A DNA stretch of 64,000 nucleotides from Candidatus Colwellia aromaticivorans. Its GTDB lineage: Bacteria; Pseudomonadota; Gammaproteobacteria; Enterobacterales; Alteromonadaceae. The position numbers and the translations under genes are program-made. Location: NCBI RefSeq assembly GCF_003333305.1, contig NZ_QOLD01000066.1, forward strand, positions 1 through 64,000, written 5' to 3'. Positions 47,339 to 57,451 of this stretch are shown piece by piece. Within the stretch, counting starts at the first letter, position 1; the number at the start of each line of letters is the position of its first letter. Below the pieces are notes generated by a model. It had not been told where the DNA came from and did not search any database. It saw nothing but the letters and a program-made list of their open reading frames with translations.

Positions 47339-49180
47339 ATGGTGAATGTTTTGCTTCAAAATTTAAAATGGTTGAATGTGTTATTGCTTGCAGTCTCCGC
47401 GTCCCTAGTAGGCTGTAATGCTGCAATAGATATCGATAAAGCGTTAGAAGGTCATTTAAAAGGCCCAGCAAAGATATATCGTCATTCCCTTGCTGGTGCG
47501 CCGAGTAGTCTAGATCCTGTCAATGCCGCAACAGTCTATGCAAATAATATTGTGGTAAATATTTATGACACCTTATATCGATATAAATACCTTGCTCGTC
47601 CTTATGAAATAGTTCCTAACCTTGCTGTAGCCATGCCTGAAGTATCAGATGATGGCTTGATATATACCATTAAAATTAAAAAAGGTGTCTTTTATGCTGA
47701 CGACCCCGCTTTCCCAAGTGGAAAAGGTCGAGAAGTTATCGCAGAAGATCTTATTTATTCCATTAAACGACATTTTGATGTTACTAATCGCTCTCAAGGA
47801 TCTTGGCTTTGGGATGGTAAAATTGTAGGTATTAAAGAATGGAAAGATGTTGGCTCGCACTATAGTCAAACGATAGAGGGTCTAAAAGCATTAGATTCAC
47901 ACACTATTCAAATTACTTTATTAGCACCTTATCCGCAGCTAATACATACTTTTGCTCAGGGATTTTCAGCAATAGTGCCACATGAAGCGATTGACCATTA
48001 CGGCCGTGAATTCTCGGTGCATCCGGTTGGTTCCGGTCCCTTTAAAATGCTTCGCTACGAATCATCAAATTATGCGTTGATGATTCGAAATATCAAATAT
48101 CGACAAGAGCCGATCGATCTCGAATTTGAAGGTTATGATCCTAAGCTACATAAACAATATGGTATTGATAAAATTTCGGGTAAATCCCCGCCATTAGTTG
48201 ATGCACTCAAGATAGATTTCATCAAAGAAACCGCTTCCCGATGGGCTTCATTTAACAAAGCTAATGAAATAAATTTTACCGGTGTACCGGTAGAGCAAGT
48301 GGATCAAATCCTTAGCCAGAAAAGACCTAAGATCATCTTAACGCCAGAAATGGATGAAAAATATCATATGTCTCATAACATTGAAGCCGGCTTTGTGCAT
48401 ACTGATTTTAATATGCGTGACCCTTTGATCGGATATAACGATGACCCTGTTAGAGACAAACGCAACAAATTACTTAGGTGTGCTATACGCTCAGCATTTA
48501 ACTGGCAAGAAAGAAATGATGTATTCTATTCAGGTATAGGCATCATTTACCCAGGCATTATTCCACCTGTTGTTCCAGAATTTGACCCACAGCTTTCCAA
48601 TAGTTCTACATTGCGTAATGTAGATGAGGCAAAGCGCCTGATGTTAGAAGGGGGTTGGACATCGGATAATGTGCCGACTCTGGTCTATGGAGGCGTAGCA
48701 TCTGTGGGCACTAGGCAAATGTATGAACAATTTAGGGGATGGATGAAAGATATTGGTTTCCCAGAGGAAAAAGTTTCTTTTGATTCGTATGCCAGTTTTG
48801 GCGATTTTAATAAAAGTGTTAAGGAAGCGAAAATCATGATCATTGGCATGGGATGGGGACTTGATTATCCTGATGCTCAAAACACGCTACAATTATTCTA
48901 TGGTCCTTATGGTTCCCCAGGCTCTAATAATTCCAATTATAATAACCTTGAATATAATCGATTATACGAACAGACATCTGTCATGCAACCCTCATCAGAA
49001 CGCACAACACTCTATCGGGAAATGAATAATATGGTCATCGATGAATGTGTCAGTATGACGGGCATTTCTCGTGATCGAATATTGTTATGGCACAAAAATG
49101 TTGTTTCTTATGCGGATATACAAATAGTGGGAGGCTTCCATCTAAAGTTTGTTGATATGCTAGATGAGGAGGATAAATAA
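47339..49180 (+). CDS. Peptide ABC transporter substrate-binding lipoprotein (SBP family 5)
   Basis: Periplasmic binding component of a dipeptide/oligopeptide importer. The signal peptide ends in the lipobox SLVGC with Cys26. Mature sequence begins with the typical AGAPSSLDPVNAATVYANNI and the LVPNLA-like segment EIVPNLAVAMPEVSDDGL. VGSGPFKMLRYE is also characteristic of the DppA/OppA family. The length of 613 is larger than DppA (535). Its stop overlaps the permease start as TAATG, so it heads a five-gene operon. Confidence 0.92.
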   Translation: MVNVLLQNLKWLNVLLLAVSASLVGCNAAIDIDKALEGHLKGPAKIYRHSLAGAPSSLDPVNAATVYANNIVVNIYDTLYRYKYLARPYEIVPNLAVAMPEVSDDGLIYTIKIKKGVFYADDPAFPSGKGREVIAEDLIYSIKRHFDVTNRSQGSWLWDGKIVGIKEWKDVGSHYSQTIEGLKALDSHTIQITLLAPYPQLIHTFAQGFSAIVPHEAIDHYGREFSVHPVGSGPFKMLRYESSNYALMIRNIKYRQEPIDLEFEGYDPKLHKQYGIDKISGKSPPLVDALKIDFIKETASRWASFNKANEINFTGVPVEQVDQILSQKRPKIILTPEMDEKYHMSHNIEAGFVHTDFNMRDPLIGYNDDPVRDKRNKLLRCAIRSAFNWQERNDVFYSGIGIIYPGIIPPVVPEFDPQLSNSSTLRNVDEAKRLMLEGGWTSDNVPTLVYGGVASVGTRQMYEQFRGWMKDIGFPEEKVSFDSYASFGDFNKSVKEAKIMIIGMGWGLDYPDAQNTLQLFYGPYGSPGSNNSNYNNLEYNRLYEQTSVMQPSSERTTLYREMNNMVIDECVSMTGISRDRILLWHKNVVSYADIQIVGGFHLKFVDMLDEEDK

Positions 49181-50133
49181 TGGAAACATTACAATATACC
49201 TTGAGAAAACTTGTCACCGGAATCCCTTTGATATTAGGCGTAACACTTATTAGTTTTACATTGATGGTGCATTTTGGTCCCGATAAAACCTATGATCTAC
49301 TTGGTAAAAATCCAACGCAAGAACAGATAACTGAAGTGCGTCATCAACTAGGTTACGATAAAAGCTTTGTTGTACGTTATACACAATATTTGAAAGAATT
49401 AGCCACAATGAACTTCGGTTATTCTGATTCATCAGGTGAAAAAGTATCGAGCATTTTAATTCGGACAATGCCTGTTTCTTTAGCATTAATTCTTCCGGGG
49501 TTTGTTTTGGGTAATCTTTTCGGGGTTATTTTAGCATTAATTGCCGCCTATCATCGAGGGCATTGGATCGACAAGATTATTATGGGTGTTTCTGTTATGG
49601 GCATGAGTGTCAGTTTCCTTATCGTGATTATAGCCTTTCAAGTTATATTCTCCTCTTCTCAAGGACTTGATCTATTCCCTGTTAGAGGTTGGGATGTGTA
49701 TTCATTTACAGATTATATTCACTATGTAACGGTACCTACCTTAGCATCTATTTTCGTATCTCTGGGTTACAACACTCGGTTTTACCGGGCAGTAATTGTT
49801 GAGGAAATGGGTAGGGATCATGTACGCACAGCTAAAGCGTTTGGCGCTCACCCGATTGAGTTATTATTTAAGAGTGTTTTGAAAAATAGTTTGATTCCTA
49901 TCATTACTCGAATTATGTTCTCTATTCCACTCGTTGTAATCTCAGGCAGCCTGCTTTTGGAAAGTTATTTTGGTATACCGGGTGTCGGTAAAGTCACTTA
50001 TGACGCTATTCTTTCGGGCGATCAACCTATTCTTAAGGCAGTTGTTGGATTAACCGCAATCATGTTTGTTTTCACTTTGATTATCAATGATATCTTATAC
50101 AAAGTTGTCGACCCGAGGATTTCTCTAAAATGA
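49180..50133 (+). CDS. Peptide ABC transporter permease (DppB/OppB type)
   Basis: Inner-membrane permease with six predicted helices in 317 residues. The N-terminal TM is followed by the polar region typical of DppB (GPDKTYDLLGKNPTQEQ). The cytoplasmic EAA loop, which contacts the ATPases, is near RDHVRTAKAFGAHPIELLF at about residues 210-228. PGVGKVTYDAILSGDQP is also family typical. It overlaps the binding-protein gene upstream and dppC downstream (ATGA). Confidence 0.93.
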   Translation: METLQYTLRKLVTGIPLILGVTLISFTLMVHFGPDKTYDLLGKNPTQEQITEVRHQLGYDKSFVVRYTQYLKELATMNFGYSDSSGEKVSSILIRTMPVSLALILPGFVLGNLFGVILALIAAYHRGHWIDKIIMGVSVMGMSVSFLIVIIAFQVIFSSSQGLDLFPVRGWDVYSFTDYIHYVTVPTLASIFVSLGYNTRFYRAVIVEEMGRDHVRTAKAFGAHPIELLFKSVLKNSLIPIITRIMFSIPLVVISGSLLLESYFGIPGVGKVTYDAILSGDQPILKAVVGLTAIMFVFTLIINDILYKVVDPRISLK

Positions 50134-51029
50134 GTACAGTACTTGATACATCTACTGTTGAAAGGGTAGAAGATAAGGTAGGCGAATCGATGTGGTCAAA
50201 GGCGGCTTATAAATTTCGCCGTGACCGTACTGGCATGATGGGACTATCTGTTGTGGCTTTCTATATGTTAATAGCACTGGGCGTCGCATTGGGACTTTGG
50301 GGGACTGAATGGTCTGATAATAATGGTCAAAAATGGGAAGGCATATCGTCGCAATACTGGTTTGGTACTAATATACTTGGCCAAGATATTTTTGAGCGAG
50401 CAATATTTTCCACTAAAACAGCCTTTGAAGTCGGATTAGTCGTAGCCGTTATTTCAACCTTGATTGGCGCTATTTTGGGGGCATTATCTGGTTTTTTCAG
50501 TAACACCTGGATTGATGAAATTATTCTTTGGGTAATGGGAGTACTCGATTCTATTCCCTTTTATTTATTTGTAGCGGCCATAGCTTTTGCGTTAAGTGGA
50601 TTTTCCTATTCAATGCATGTGGCAATGATTGCCACATTTTGGACAACCACTTCACGGCTTGTACGGGGTGAAGTGATTAAATTAAAAAATTTTGAATTTG
50701 TTGAAGCGGCTCGTGCCGTGGGGGTTCCTCAGCATATCATAATATTTAGGCATATTTTGCCAAACACCTTCCACATATTATTAGTGCAATCTACCATCGT
50801 TTTTGTCGGTGCTATTAAATCTGAAGTGATCTTAAGTTTCTTAGGATTGGGTGTGAAAGATGGTGTTTCATGGGGTTTGATGATCGCTGAATCAACACTT
50901 GAAGTACAGGCAGGAGAATTTGCTAACTTTTATGCAGCCTCAGCCTTACTCTTTATACTTGTCATGGCATTTAATATGTTTTCGGATGCCTTACAAGATG
51001 CATTAGATCCAAAGAAGGTAAGCGCATGA
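50130..51029 (+). CDS. Peptide ABC transporter permease (DppC/OppC type)
   Basis: Second permease of the importer, 299 residues. FRRDRTGMMGLSVVAFYML at the start and FGTNILGQDIFERAIFSTKTA (positions about 73-93) are typical of DppC. The EAA loop is visible as FVEAARAVGVPQHIIIFRH. It overlaps both neighbours by 4 bp as ATGA, showing strict translational coupling. Confidence 0.93.
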   Translation: MSTVLDTSTVERVEDKVGESMWSKAAYKFRRDRTGMMGLSVVAFYMLIALGVALGLWGTEWSDNNGQKWEGISSQYWFGTNILGQDIFERAIFSTKTAFEVGLVVAVISTLIGAILGALSGFFSNTWIDEIILWVMGVLDSIPFYLFVAAIAFALSGFSYSMHVAMIATFWTTTSRLVRGEVIKLKNFEFVEAARAVGVPQHIIIFRHILPNTFHILLVQSTIVFVGAIKSEVILSFLGLGVKDGVSWGLMIAESTLEVQAGEFANFYAASALLFILVMAFNMFSDALQDALDPKKVSA

Positions 51030-52024
51030 GCATTCACATGAGTAGTAAAAAACCCTTGTTAAGTGTTCGTGATTTGGTTGTTGAATTTAATACTGAACGC
51101 GGTCTCGTTCGCGCTATTGATGGCATCAGTTTTGATGTGATGCCTGGCGAAACTATGGGTCTTGTAGGTGAATCTGGCTGCGGAAAATCAGTAACGTCGT
51201 TGGCCATTTTAGGCTTGATTCCATCGCCTCCTGGCAGGATAACTGCGGGTAGTATTCAACTCAATGGTCGTGAACTGGTTGGGTTGCCTGAGTCTGAATA
51301 TAGAAAAATCCGTGGCAGCGAAATATCAATGATATTTCAAGAGCCCATGACAGCATTAAATCCGGTATTTTCCATTGCAAGTCAGATGACAGATGTACTG
51401 TCACGACATCAAAAAATCCGTGGTAAACAAGCTAAAAATCGTGCCATTGAGATGTTAGAATTGGTAGGGATTCCATCACCGGATAAGCGTATTAATGAAT
51501 ACCCTCACCAATTGTCAGGCGGAATGCGACAACGTGTGATGATAGCAATGGCGCTTTCTTGTAATCCAAAGTTGTTATTAGCCGATGAGCCAACCACAGC
51601 ACTGGATGTAACAATACAAGCTCAGGTAATGGAACAAATTGTAAAATTACAGCATGAATTAGGCACAGCAGTTGTATTGGTAACACACGATTTAGGTGTT
51701 GTTGCCGAATCTTGTCAAAGAGCTTTAGTAATGTATGCGGGACGCATTGTAGAGCAATCACCTATTATACCGCTGTTTAAAAACCCACAACATCCTTACT
51801 CAGCAGGACTGATGGCCTCAATTCCAAGAATTCGTGCAGATAAAATAGCAGAATTACCCACTATTCCAGGTACAGTGCCTGATTTGTTGCATTTGCCGAA
51901 GGGCTGTCGTTTTGCCGAACGCTGCCAATTTTCTGATGATCGTTGTCACCAAGAACAACCGAAGAACCAAACGAAAGACAATCGTGAAGTGGCCTGTTTT
52001 CATCCTTGTGGAGAGGCATCATGA
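51026..52024 (+). CDS. Peptide ABC transporter ATPase (DppD/OppD type)
   Basis: ATP-binding subunit of 332 residues. Walker A is [11 protein letters not shown], the signature LSGGMRQRV, and Walker [13 protein letters not shown]. The C-terminal oligopeptide-transporter extension has Cys residues (CRFAERC...C...C), as in subunits that bind an iron-sulfur cluster. The start overlaps dppC and the stop overlaps dppF, both as ATGA. Confidence 0.94.
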   Translation: MSIHMSSKKPLLSVRDLVVEFNTERGLVRAIDGISFDVMPGETMGLVGESGCGKSVTSLAILGLIPSPPGRITAGSIQLNGRELVGLPESEYRKIRGSEISMIFQEPMTALNPVFSIASQMTDVLSRHQKIRGKQAKNRAIEMLELVGIPSPDKRINEYPHQLSGGMRQRVMIAMALSCNPKLLLADEPTTALDVTIQAQVMEQIVKLQHELGTAVVLVTHDLGVVAESCQRALVMYAGRIVEQSPIIPLFKNPQHPYSAGLMASIPRIRADKIAELPTIPGTVPDLLHLPKGCRFAERCQFSDDRCHQEQPKNQTKDNREVACFHPCGEAS

Positions 52025-53001
52025 GTGTGCTATTAGAAGTCAAAAACTTAAAAAAACATTTCCCTATTCATGGTGGATTATTTAATCGAGTGGTCAGCCA
52101 GTTAAAAGCTGTTGACGATGTCAGTTTTGTACTTGAAAAAGGCAAAACTATGGGGCTTGTAGGTGAATCTGGCTGTGGTAAATCAACACTGGGTCGAGCG
52201 GTACTTCGTTTACATGAACCTACAGGTGGAACGGTAATACTCGATGGTATAGATATTACCAAACTTGAACCAAAAGCGCTGGTAGATGCGCGTAGAGATA
52301 TGCAAATTATTTTCCAAGATCCTTATGCATCGCTTAGTCCGCGAAGAACAATACAACAAACGCTGCTTGAGCCTCTGGAAACTCATCATATTGGCACCGC
52401 TGAATCTCGCCAACAAAAAATTGAAGAACTGCTTGAAATAGTCGGCTTAAGAAAACATGTATTGCATCGATACCCACATGAGTTCTCCGGTGGCCAACGT
52501 CAACGTATTGGTATAGCGAGAGCACTGACGCTTGAACCTAAATTCATTGTTGCTGATGAAGCCGTATCGGCTTTAGATGTTTCAGTACAATCACAAGTAT
52601 TAAATCTGATCTCAAATCTACAAAAAAAGTTAGGAATATCGTTTCTCTTTATCTCACATGATCTAGCGGTAGTTCAGCATATCAGCGATGATGTAGGTGT
52701 AATGTATCTTGGCCGGTTAGTTGAAAAAGCAACCGCGACAAGCCTTTATAAAGAGCCAAGACATCCCTATACAAAAGCCTTATTATCAGCGATACCCACA
52801 CCCGATCCAACCACCAAAAATCAACGACAAATTTTGAAAGGTGATGTACCTTCACCACTAAATCCACCCTCTGGTTGTACTTTCAGAACTCGTTGTCCTG
52901 AAGCAATGGATATATGTGCCAAAAAAGCCCCTTTACAAGTAGAAGTAGGTAGTAAAAATGATCCACATTGGGTAGCTTGTCACTTATTTGAACTGTCATA
53001 A
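52021..53001 (+). CDS. Peptide ABC transporter ATPase (DppF/OppF type)
   Basis: Second ATP-binding subunit, 326 residues from the ATG at 52021, which follows GGAGAGG. Walker A is [11 protein letters not shown], the signature FSGGQRQRIG, and Walker B FIVADEAVSALD. The C-terminus again has the conserved Cys set (CTFRTRCPEAMDIC...C). It is the last gene of the operon; the following 160 bp contains no clear terminator. Confidence 0.94.
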   Translation: MSVLLEVKNLKKHFPIHGGLFNRVVSQLKAVDDVSFVLEKGKTMGLVGESGCGKSTLGRAVLRLHEPTGGTVILDGIDITKLEPKALVDARRDMQIIFQDPYASLSPRRTIQQTLLEPLETHHIGTAESRQQKIEELLEIVGLRKHVLHRYPHEFSGGQRQRIGIARALTLEPKFIVADEAVSALDVSVQSQVLNLISNLQKKLGISFLFISHDLAVVQHISDDVGVMYLGRLVEKATATSLYKEPRHPYTKALLSAIPTPDPTTKNQRQILKGDVPSPLNPPSGCTFRTRCPEAMDICAKKAPLQVEVGSKNDPHWVACHLFELS

Positions 53002-53160
53002 GCTTTTCTGATATTTGGGAAACCAATGGTTTTATCTTAAATATGCAGGAGTATATAATTGATGGGGGTTTGATGGGAATTGAGCAGCGATAACAGCATT
53101 GATTATTATACAATTTGGCCTTGGTTAATAAAACGCGTCATTAAGCATTGTTAACAGGAA

Positions 53161-53721
53161 TTATTCTTCATTATTAGCCGATTCGTCATCATTAAAAAAA
53201 CTATCTGTGAAATGTTTTAATCCTTCTTGAACTAAGTCATAAGTGCTATCAATATCCGTGGCAATTTTTCCATCAAGCACTGATAAACTTTCAAGGATAT
53301 CACGTGCATCCTTAAAGCCTGTTTCTATACCACCACTAATAATCGCCATAAATTTATCTAAAGACTCTTCGGGTGCTATATCTGTATTTTGTTGTTGAAA
53401 AGCCGGAAAAAATCCCGTTGCTAAGCTGACAATTCTTGTCGCTGTCGCTTCTGGTGATACATCAACTTGGTTGTCATAAGCGGTTTGTATTGGTTTACTT
53501 TCTTGTGTGGGATCAAGCGCTTCATTAATTGCAGCTAACGCTGTTTTATAGAGTAAAGCCATAGGCTCATTACCCATTTTCAAGCTAACGTCCATTTGTG
53601 AACGAACAATAGCGCTATTTTGTTCTTTTTTAGCTTGAGCCTGATCATAAACCGCATCGGTTTGTTTAGATTGTGGTGGATGTATTAATTGCGGTGTTTC
53701 ATTTATATTAGTGATGGGCAT
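53161..53721 (-). CDS. DUF5610-like hypothetical protein
   Basis: Protein of 186 residues without a signal peptide or membrane segment. The C-terminal half, LDKFMAIISGGIETGFKDAR followed by DILESLSVLDGKIATDI, resembles the DUF5610 domain found in marine gammaproteobacteria, from memory. The first 60 residues are polar and Gln-rich. A GAGGTG five bases before the ATG supports the start. Function unknown. It is convergent with the peptide transporter operon. Confidence 0.65.
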   Translation of the reverse strand: MPITNINETPQLIHPPQSKQTDAVYDQAQAKKEQNSAIVRSQMDVSLKMGNEPMALLYKTALAAINEALDPTQESKPIQTAYDNQVDVSPEATATRIVSLATGFFPAFQQQNTDIAPEESLDKFMAIISGGIETGFKDARDILESLSVLDGKIATDIDSTYDLVQEGLKHFTDSFFNDDESANNEE

Positions 53722-53799
53722 AAAGCACCTCTTTTACTAAGCTTTAGCATAACAATAGCTAACTATGCTAAAAATTGAAATTAATGGGTTTAACAAATC

Positions 53800-54062
53800 T
53801 ATACCCGTGACCATTCAAAGTGCAGGTTTCAGTGGGAGAAAAAAACGATTTAAACAAGGTGTTGATTGCGGAGAATGGTTGTTCCCTTGTCAAAATCAAT
53901 AAGGCAGTGTAAATCGTTTTTAGCCCCATCGGAGAAGCACTTGAGCAATCCCATTTTATTGTTGCGCCAAAGAAATAGGGAATACCATGATTTAATTGAC
54001 GCGCCTCAAACTGAAATTGCTCAAGTACTCTGAATCGAGCACTTTGAATGATTACGGGTATA
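53800..54062. repeat. MITE-like repeat M6
   Basis: Terminal inverted repeats are very good here: the left end ATACCCGTGACCATTCAAAG (53801-53820) matches the complement of the right end, ATACCCGTAATCATTCAAAG, with two mismatches, and continues to TTCAG. The interior has AAGGTGTTGATTGCGGAG and TCAAAATCAATAA, as in other copies, but lacks the 50-bp hairpin module. No coding potential. Confidence 0.8.
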
Positions 54063-54117
54063 TGTAGTGTTATTAGTGTAATAATACAAAGTTTTGCTTA
54101 AAGAGGTTACCTATTAT

Positions 54118-55452
54118 TTAATCTTTCAAATGATGAAAATCTATCTCTTCAATTTTACTACCAGCATTCGCATCTAAAAACATGTCGTTATCAAACTGCT
54201 GTTCAGATTTAGCAACAACAATGCTTACCATACTATCTCCGGTAACATTAACAGCGGTGCGAGTCATATCAAGCAATCTATCAACACCGATAATTAAGGC
54301 AATACCTTCAATAGGTAGTCCAACTTGATCTAACACCATTGCTAGCATAATTAATCCAACACCAGGAACGCCAGCAGTACCAATAGAGGCAAGTGTTGCT
54401 GTTAGCACAACAGTTATATAATCCGCTAAGGTTAAATCTTGACTGAAAACTTGGGCGATAAAGACCGTAGCGACGCCTTGCATAATTGCTGTGCCATCCA
54501 TATTAATGGTGGCACCTAATGGTACCGTAAATGAGGCTATTGAATTTTTAACGCCCATTTTTTTTGTGGCTGTTTCTAATGTAACCGGAATAGTGGCATT
54601 TGAGCTTGCGGTTGAAAATGCAAAAATAGCAGCGTCACGCATTTTTTTCAAGAATATAACAGGGCTTAAGCCAGTCAGTAATTTTAATATTACTGGGTAA
54701 GTGACTAAGGCGTGAATAAATAAAACTGCCAGTACCACTAAAAAGTAAACAATTAAATTACCAAAGGTTTCAAGTGACACTGTAGTAAATAAGGAAGCGA
54801 GTAAAGCAAATACGCCATACGGGGCTATATTCATTAAAATAGCCACTAAGCGCATGATCACTTCACTTAAGTCTTCAAACAAACTAGCTACGCGTTCACC
54901 TGCTTTTCCTGATAAAGCAATCGCAATGCCAAAGAGTAAAGCAAAAACAATAATTTGCAGCATATTGCCTTGTGCAAACGCTTCAAAAGGATTGGTGGGG
55001 AACATTTGAATAATAACTTGCGCAAAAGATGGTGCTTCTCTGGAAGAGAAACTGGTGCTAGCAGTCATGCCTACTCCCTCACCGGGACCAACAATTATAG
55101 CGATAAATATTGCAAAAGTTATTGCTATTGCAGTCGTTATTAAATACAAGCCTATTGCTTTACCGCCAATACGGCCTAATTTAGTTGTATCTTGTAATGA
55201 GCAAACACCACAAACAAGAGAAACAAAGACTAAAGGCACAACAAGCATTCGTAAGCTTGCCATAAATATTTGGCCGATTATTTCAAGTACGCCATCAACT
55301 AAAAAGTTTTGTACTGACAATTCAAATAAAAATACATTAATGAGTAAATCACGACCATTAGGCATAAGCCATTGTAAAAATGTACCAAGGGCAATACCTG
55401 AAATCATGCCGATAATAATTCTGGTGGTCAAACTGCTTTTTTTTAGTGTCAT
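54118..55452 (-). CDS. Dicarboxylate/amino acid:cation symporter (DAACS family)
   Basis: Secondary transporter of the glutamate/aspartate/C4-dicarboxylate family (GltP, DctA, GltPh relatives). The 444 residues contain about eight helices and two re-entrant loops. The first re-entrant loop shows STASSNATIPVTLE and TM7 the cation-binding NMDGT. TM8 reads MTRTAVNVTGDS, with the Arg associated with acidic amino-acid substrates in this family. Substrate preference (glutamate, aspartate or dicarboxylate) cannot be settled. It is single, between a repeat and the lipoprotein gene. Confidence 0.9.
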   Translation of the reverse strand: MTLKKSSLTTRIIIGMISGIALGTFLQWLMPNGRDLLINVFLFELSVQNFLVDGVLEIIGQIFMASLRMLVVPLVFVSLVCGVCSLQDTTKLGRIGGKAIGLYLITTAIAITFAIFIAIIVGPGEGVGMTASTSFSSREAPSFAQVIIQMFPTNPFEAFAQGNMLQIIVFALLFGIAIALSGKAGERVASLFEDLSEVIMRLVAILMNIAPYGVFALLASLFTTVSLETFGNLIVYFLVVLAVLFIHALVTYPVILKLLTGLSPVIFLKKMRDAAIFAFSTASSNATIPVTLETATKKMGVKNSIASFTVPLGATINMDGTAIMQGVATVFIAQVFSQDLTLADYITVVLTATLASIGTAGVPGVGLIMLAMVLDQVGLPIEGIALIIGVDRLLDMTRTAVNVTGDSMVSIVVAKSEQQFDNDMFLDANAGSKIEEIDFHHLKD

Positions 55453-55688
55453 ATGTATATAACGGATATTGTTAATATGATTATATTGGTAAGGTTAGCA
55501 ATAAACTGAACGATAAAAAACAGTTTTGCTTGTTTTGCGCTAAATATAAGAGTTTTTAGGTTAACTTCCTTGATGATTAAGCTTTTTTTTTTGAATTGAG
55601 CTATTAAGTTGTACTTTTTTGCTTTTTTTCAGTTAAGATGTTTTCTTACGCACATTATAATTAATCAAAAGACAATAGGAATGCCCTT

Positions 55689-57284
55689 ATGGAGTTACTT
55701 CGACGCTTTAGTTTTACTCTGTTATTAATGATGTTAACCACATTAGTAGCATGTGGTGGCGGTGATGGAGGCCTTGAAGCTGATAGTGGGGGGGGGGATT
55801 TTGGTCGTGGCGGTACTATAGGTAATGGAGTGTCTATTTTACCTACCGATGTTACTTTGCCCGAGACAGAATCAGGTAAAGGGGTTATCTACGGTAAAGT
55901 ATATAGTAGCGCTACGGGAACGGCTATTGAAGGTGCTGTTGTGTCGGCAGGTAGTCTAACAGCAACTAGTGATGTTGACGGTACTTATATGTTAGTTAAT
56001 GTACCTTATAATGCTAGAGTTATTGTAAATACCAGTATGAATGGGTTTAGTGAACAATCTCAGGTTGTTAATTTGTCTGCTTTACAAAAGGCAGTAATTG
56101 TTGACCCTAGTTTGTTGGCTCAAGGTGTTAGTAAAATCTTTGATCCAAGCACAGATGAGGTGATCAGTTTCTTTACTGCTTCAGTTTCAATTGCTGCGGA
56201 TAGTTTAGTTTATTTAGACGGCGGGGCGGAACATCCACCAGTAGGTATGGTAACGGCAAGTTTAACAAATGTTGATGCGTCATCAGACCCTTACATTATG
56301 TCGGGTGATTTCTCTACGACAGACAATTTTTTAGAAAGCTTTGGTGCTATTTCAGTTAGTTTTATTGATGAAAGCGGCAATGAGCTTAATTTAAAAACTG
56401 GCGCTACATCAGATATCACCATTCCTTTTGCTAGTTCAACTACTCCTTTAGAGACAGCAAGAGCATTATATTCATACTCTAGCTCAACTGGGCTTTGGAT
56501 GGAGAAAGGTATAGCAAATGCTTACGAAAGTGATCAGTTACAGACCGCTTATCGAGCAACAGTGGATCATTTTTCAACGTGGAATGTTGGAGAAGAGTTC
56601 AGTGGTGCTACAGAAGCGATTGTTATAGGTTGTGCTTTTGATGAGCAAGGTGCACCTTTACATGGCGCTGTTGTAAGAGCACGAGGTAATGATTATATTG
56701 GTGCTAGTACCGCTATCGTTGATGAAAGTGGTAATTTTTCTATTAGAACAAAAGCAAGTTCTACCGTATTAATTAATATTTCAGATCAAGGTAAAATCAG
56801 TAATACTGTTGTGGTTGATACAGCTGACGGCAACACTATTTCTGAATGTTTAAGCGTGAAAGACTTCTCAATTTCTGTGACTTTAACTTGGGGAGAAAAT
56901 CCTGCCGATTTAGATACGCATTTAGTGGGGCCTGATTATCATATTTATTACGTTGAGAAAGGATCTTTATCTGGATTCCCTTTCGCGGCATTAGATGTAG
57001 ATGATACAACCAGTTATGGTCCAGAAGTATTAACTATGCTTAAACCAACCACCAATGGTGACTATGTTTATTCTGTCTATCACTTTGCGGGCACAAGCAA
57101 TATTACAGAATCGCCTACCAAAGTAGAGCTTAATTTTAATGGTGATACTTTTGTTTTTTCTCCCCCTGAAGGGCAAGGTGTAAATAAAACTTGGAATGTG
57201 TTTAAGGTAGTTGTCGATAGCGATCTTAATGTAACAGATCTTAGGTCTCTACAAAGTTGGACTCTTAGCTCTCCAAGTCTTTAA
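55689..57284 (+). CDS. Lipoprotein with carboxypeptidase-regulatory-like domains and a coding poly-G tract
   Basis: Secreted lipoprotein of 531 residues: the signal peptide ends at LVAC with Cys22. A low-complexity Gly/Asp region follows, then a carboxypeptidase-regulatory-like repeat (about 75-125, GKVYSSATGTAIEGAVVSAG), a second such module (about 310-370), and a C-terminal domain starting LTWGENPADLDTHLVGPDYH (about 397-416), a beta-sandwich motif also seen in YfaP-like proteins. A run of ten G at 55788-55797 encodes Gly34-36 just after the lipobox. The function is unknown, probably a cell-surface protein. Confidence 0.75.
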   Translation: MELLRRFSFTLLLMMLTTLVACGGGDGGLEADSGGGDFGRGGTIGNGVSILPTDVTLPETESGKGVIYGKVYSSATGTAIEGAVVSAGSLTATSDVDGTYMLVNVPYNARVIVNTSMNGFSEQSQVVNLSALQKAVIVDPSLLAQGVSKIFDPSTDEVISFFTASVSIAADSLVYLDGGAEHPPVGMVTASLTNVDASSDPYIMSGDFSTTDNFLESFGAISVSFIDESGNELNLKTGATSDITIPFASSTTPLETARALYSYSSSTGLWMEKGIANAYESDQLQTAYRATVDHFSTWNVGEEFSGATEAIVIGCAFDEQGAPLHGAVVRARGNDYIGASTAIVDESGNFSIRTKASSTVLINISDQGKISNTVVVDTADGNTISECLSVKDFSISVTLTWGENPADLDTHLVGPDYHIYYVEKGSLSGFPFAALDVDDTTSYGPEVLTMLKPTTNGDYVYSVYHFAGTSNITESPTKVELNFNGDTFVFSPPEGQGVNKTWNVFKVVVDSDLNVTDLRSLQSWTLSSPSL

Positions 57285-57397
57285 TGTCTTATGTTTAGTT
57301 AAATAAATCAGTTATTAGGGAATAGTCATTGCCATTTTTCTACAAACGGTTTTGGTTTTGTAGGTGACTGTACCTTCAGTGATTAAAGTATTACAGA

Positions 57398-57425
57398 AAG
57401 GGCTCTATTTTGAGCTTTTTTTTTG
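57398..57425. terminator. Intrinsic terminator after the lipoprotein gene
   Basis: AAGGGCTC, a six-base loop and GAGC are followed by nine T, between two convergent genes. Confidence 0.75.
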
Positions 57426-57451
57426 TTTTTTATTAAATTAATGTCTGTAAT

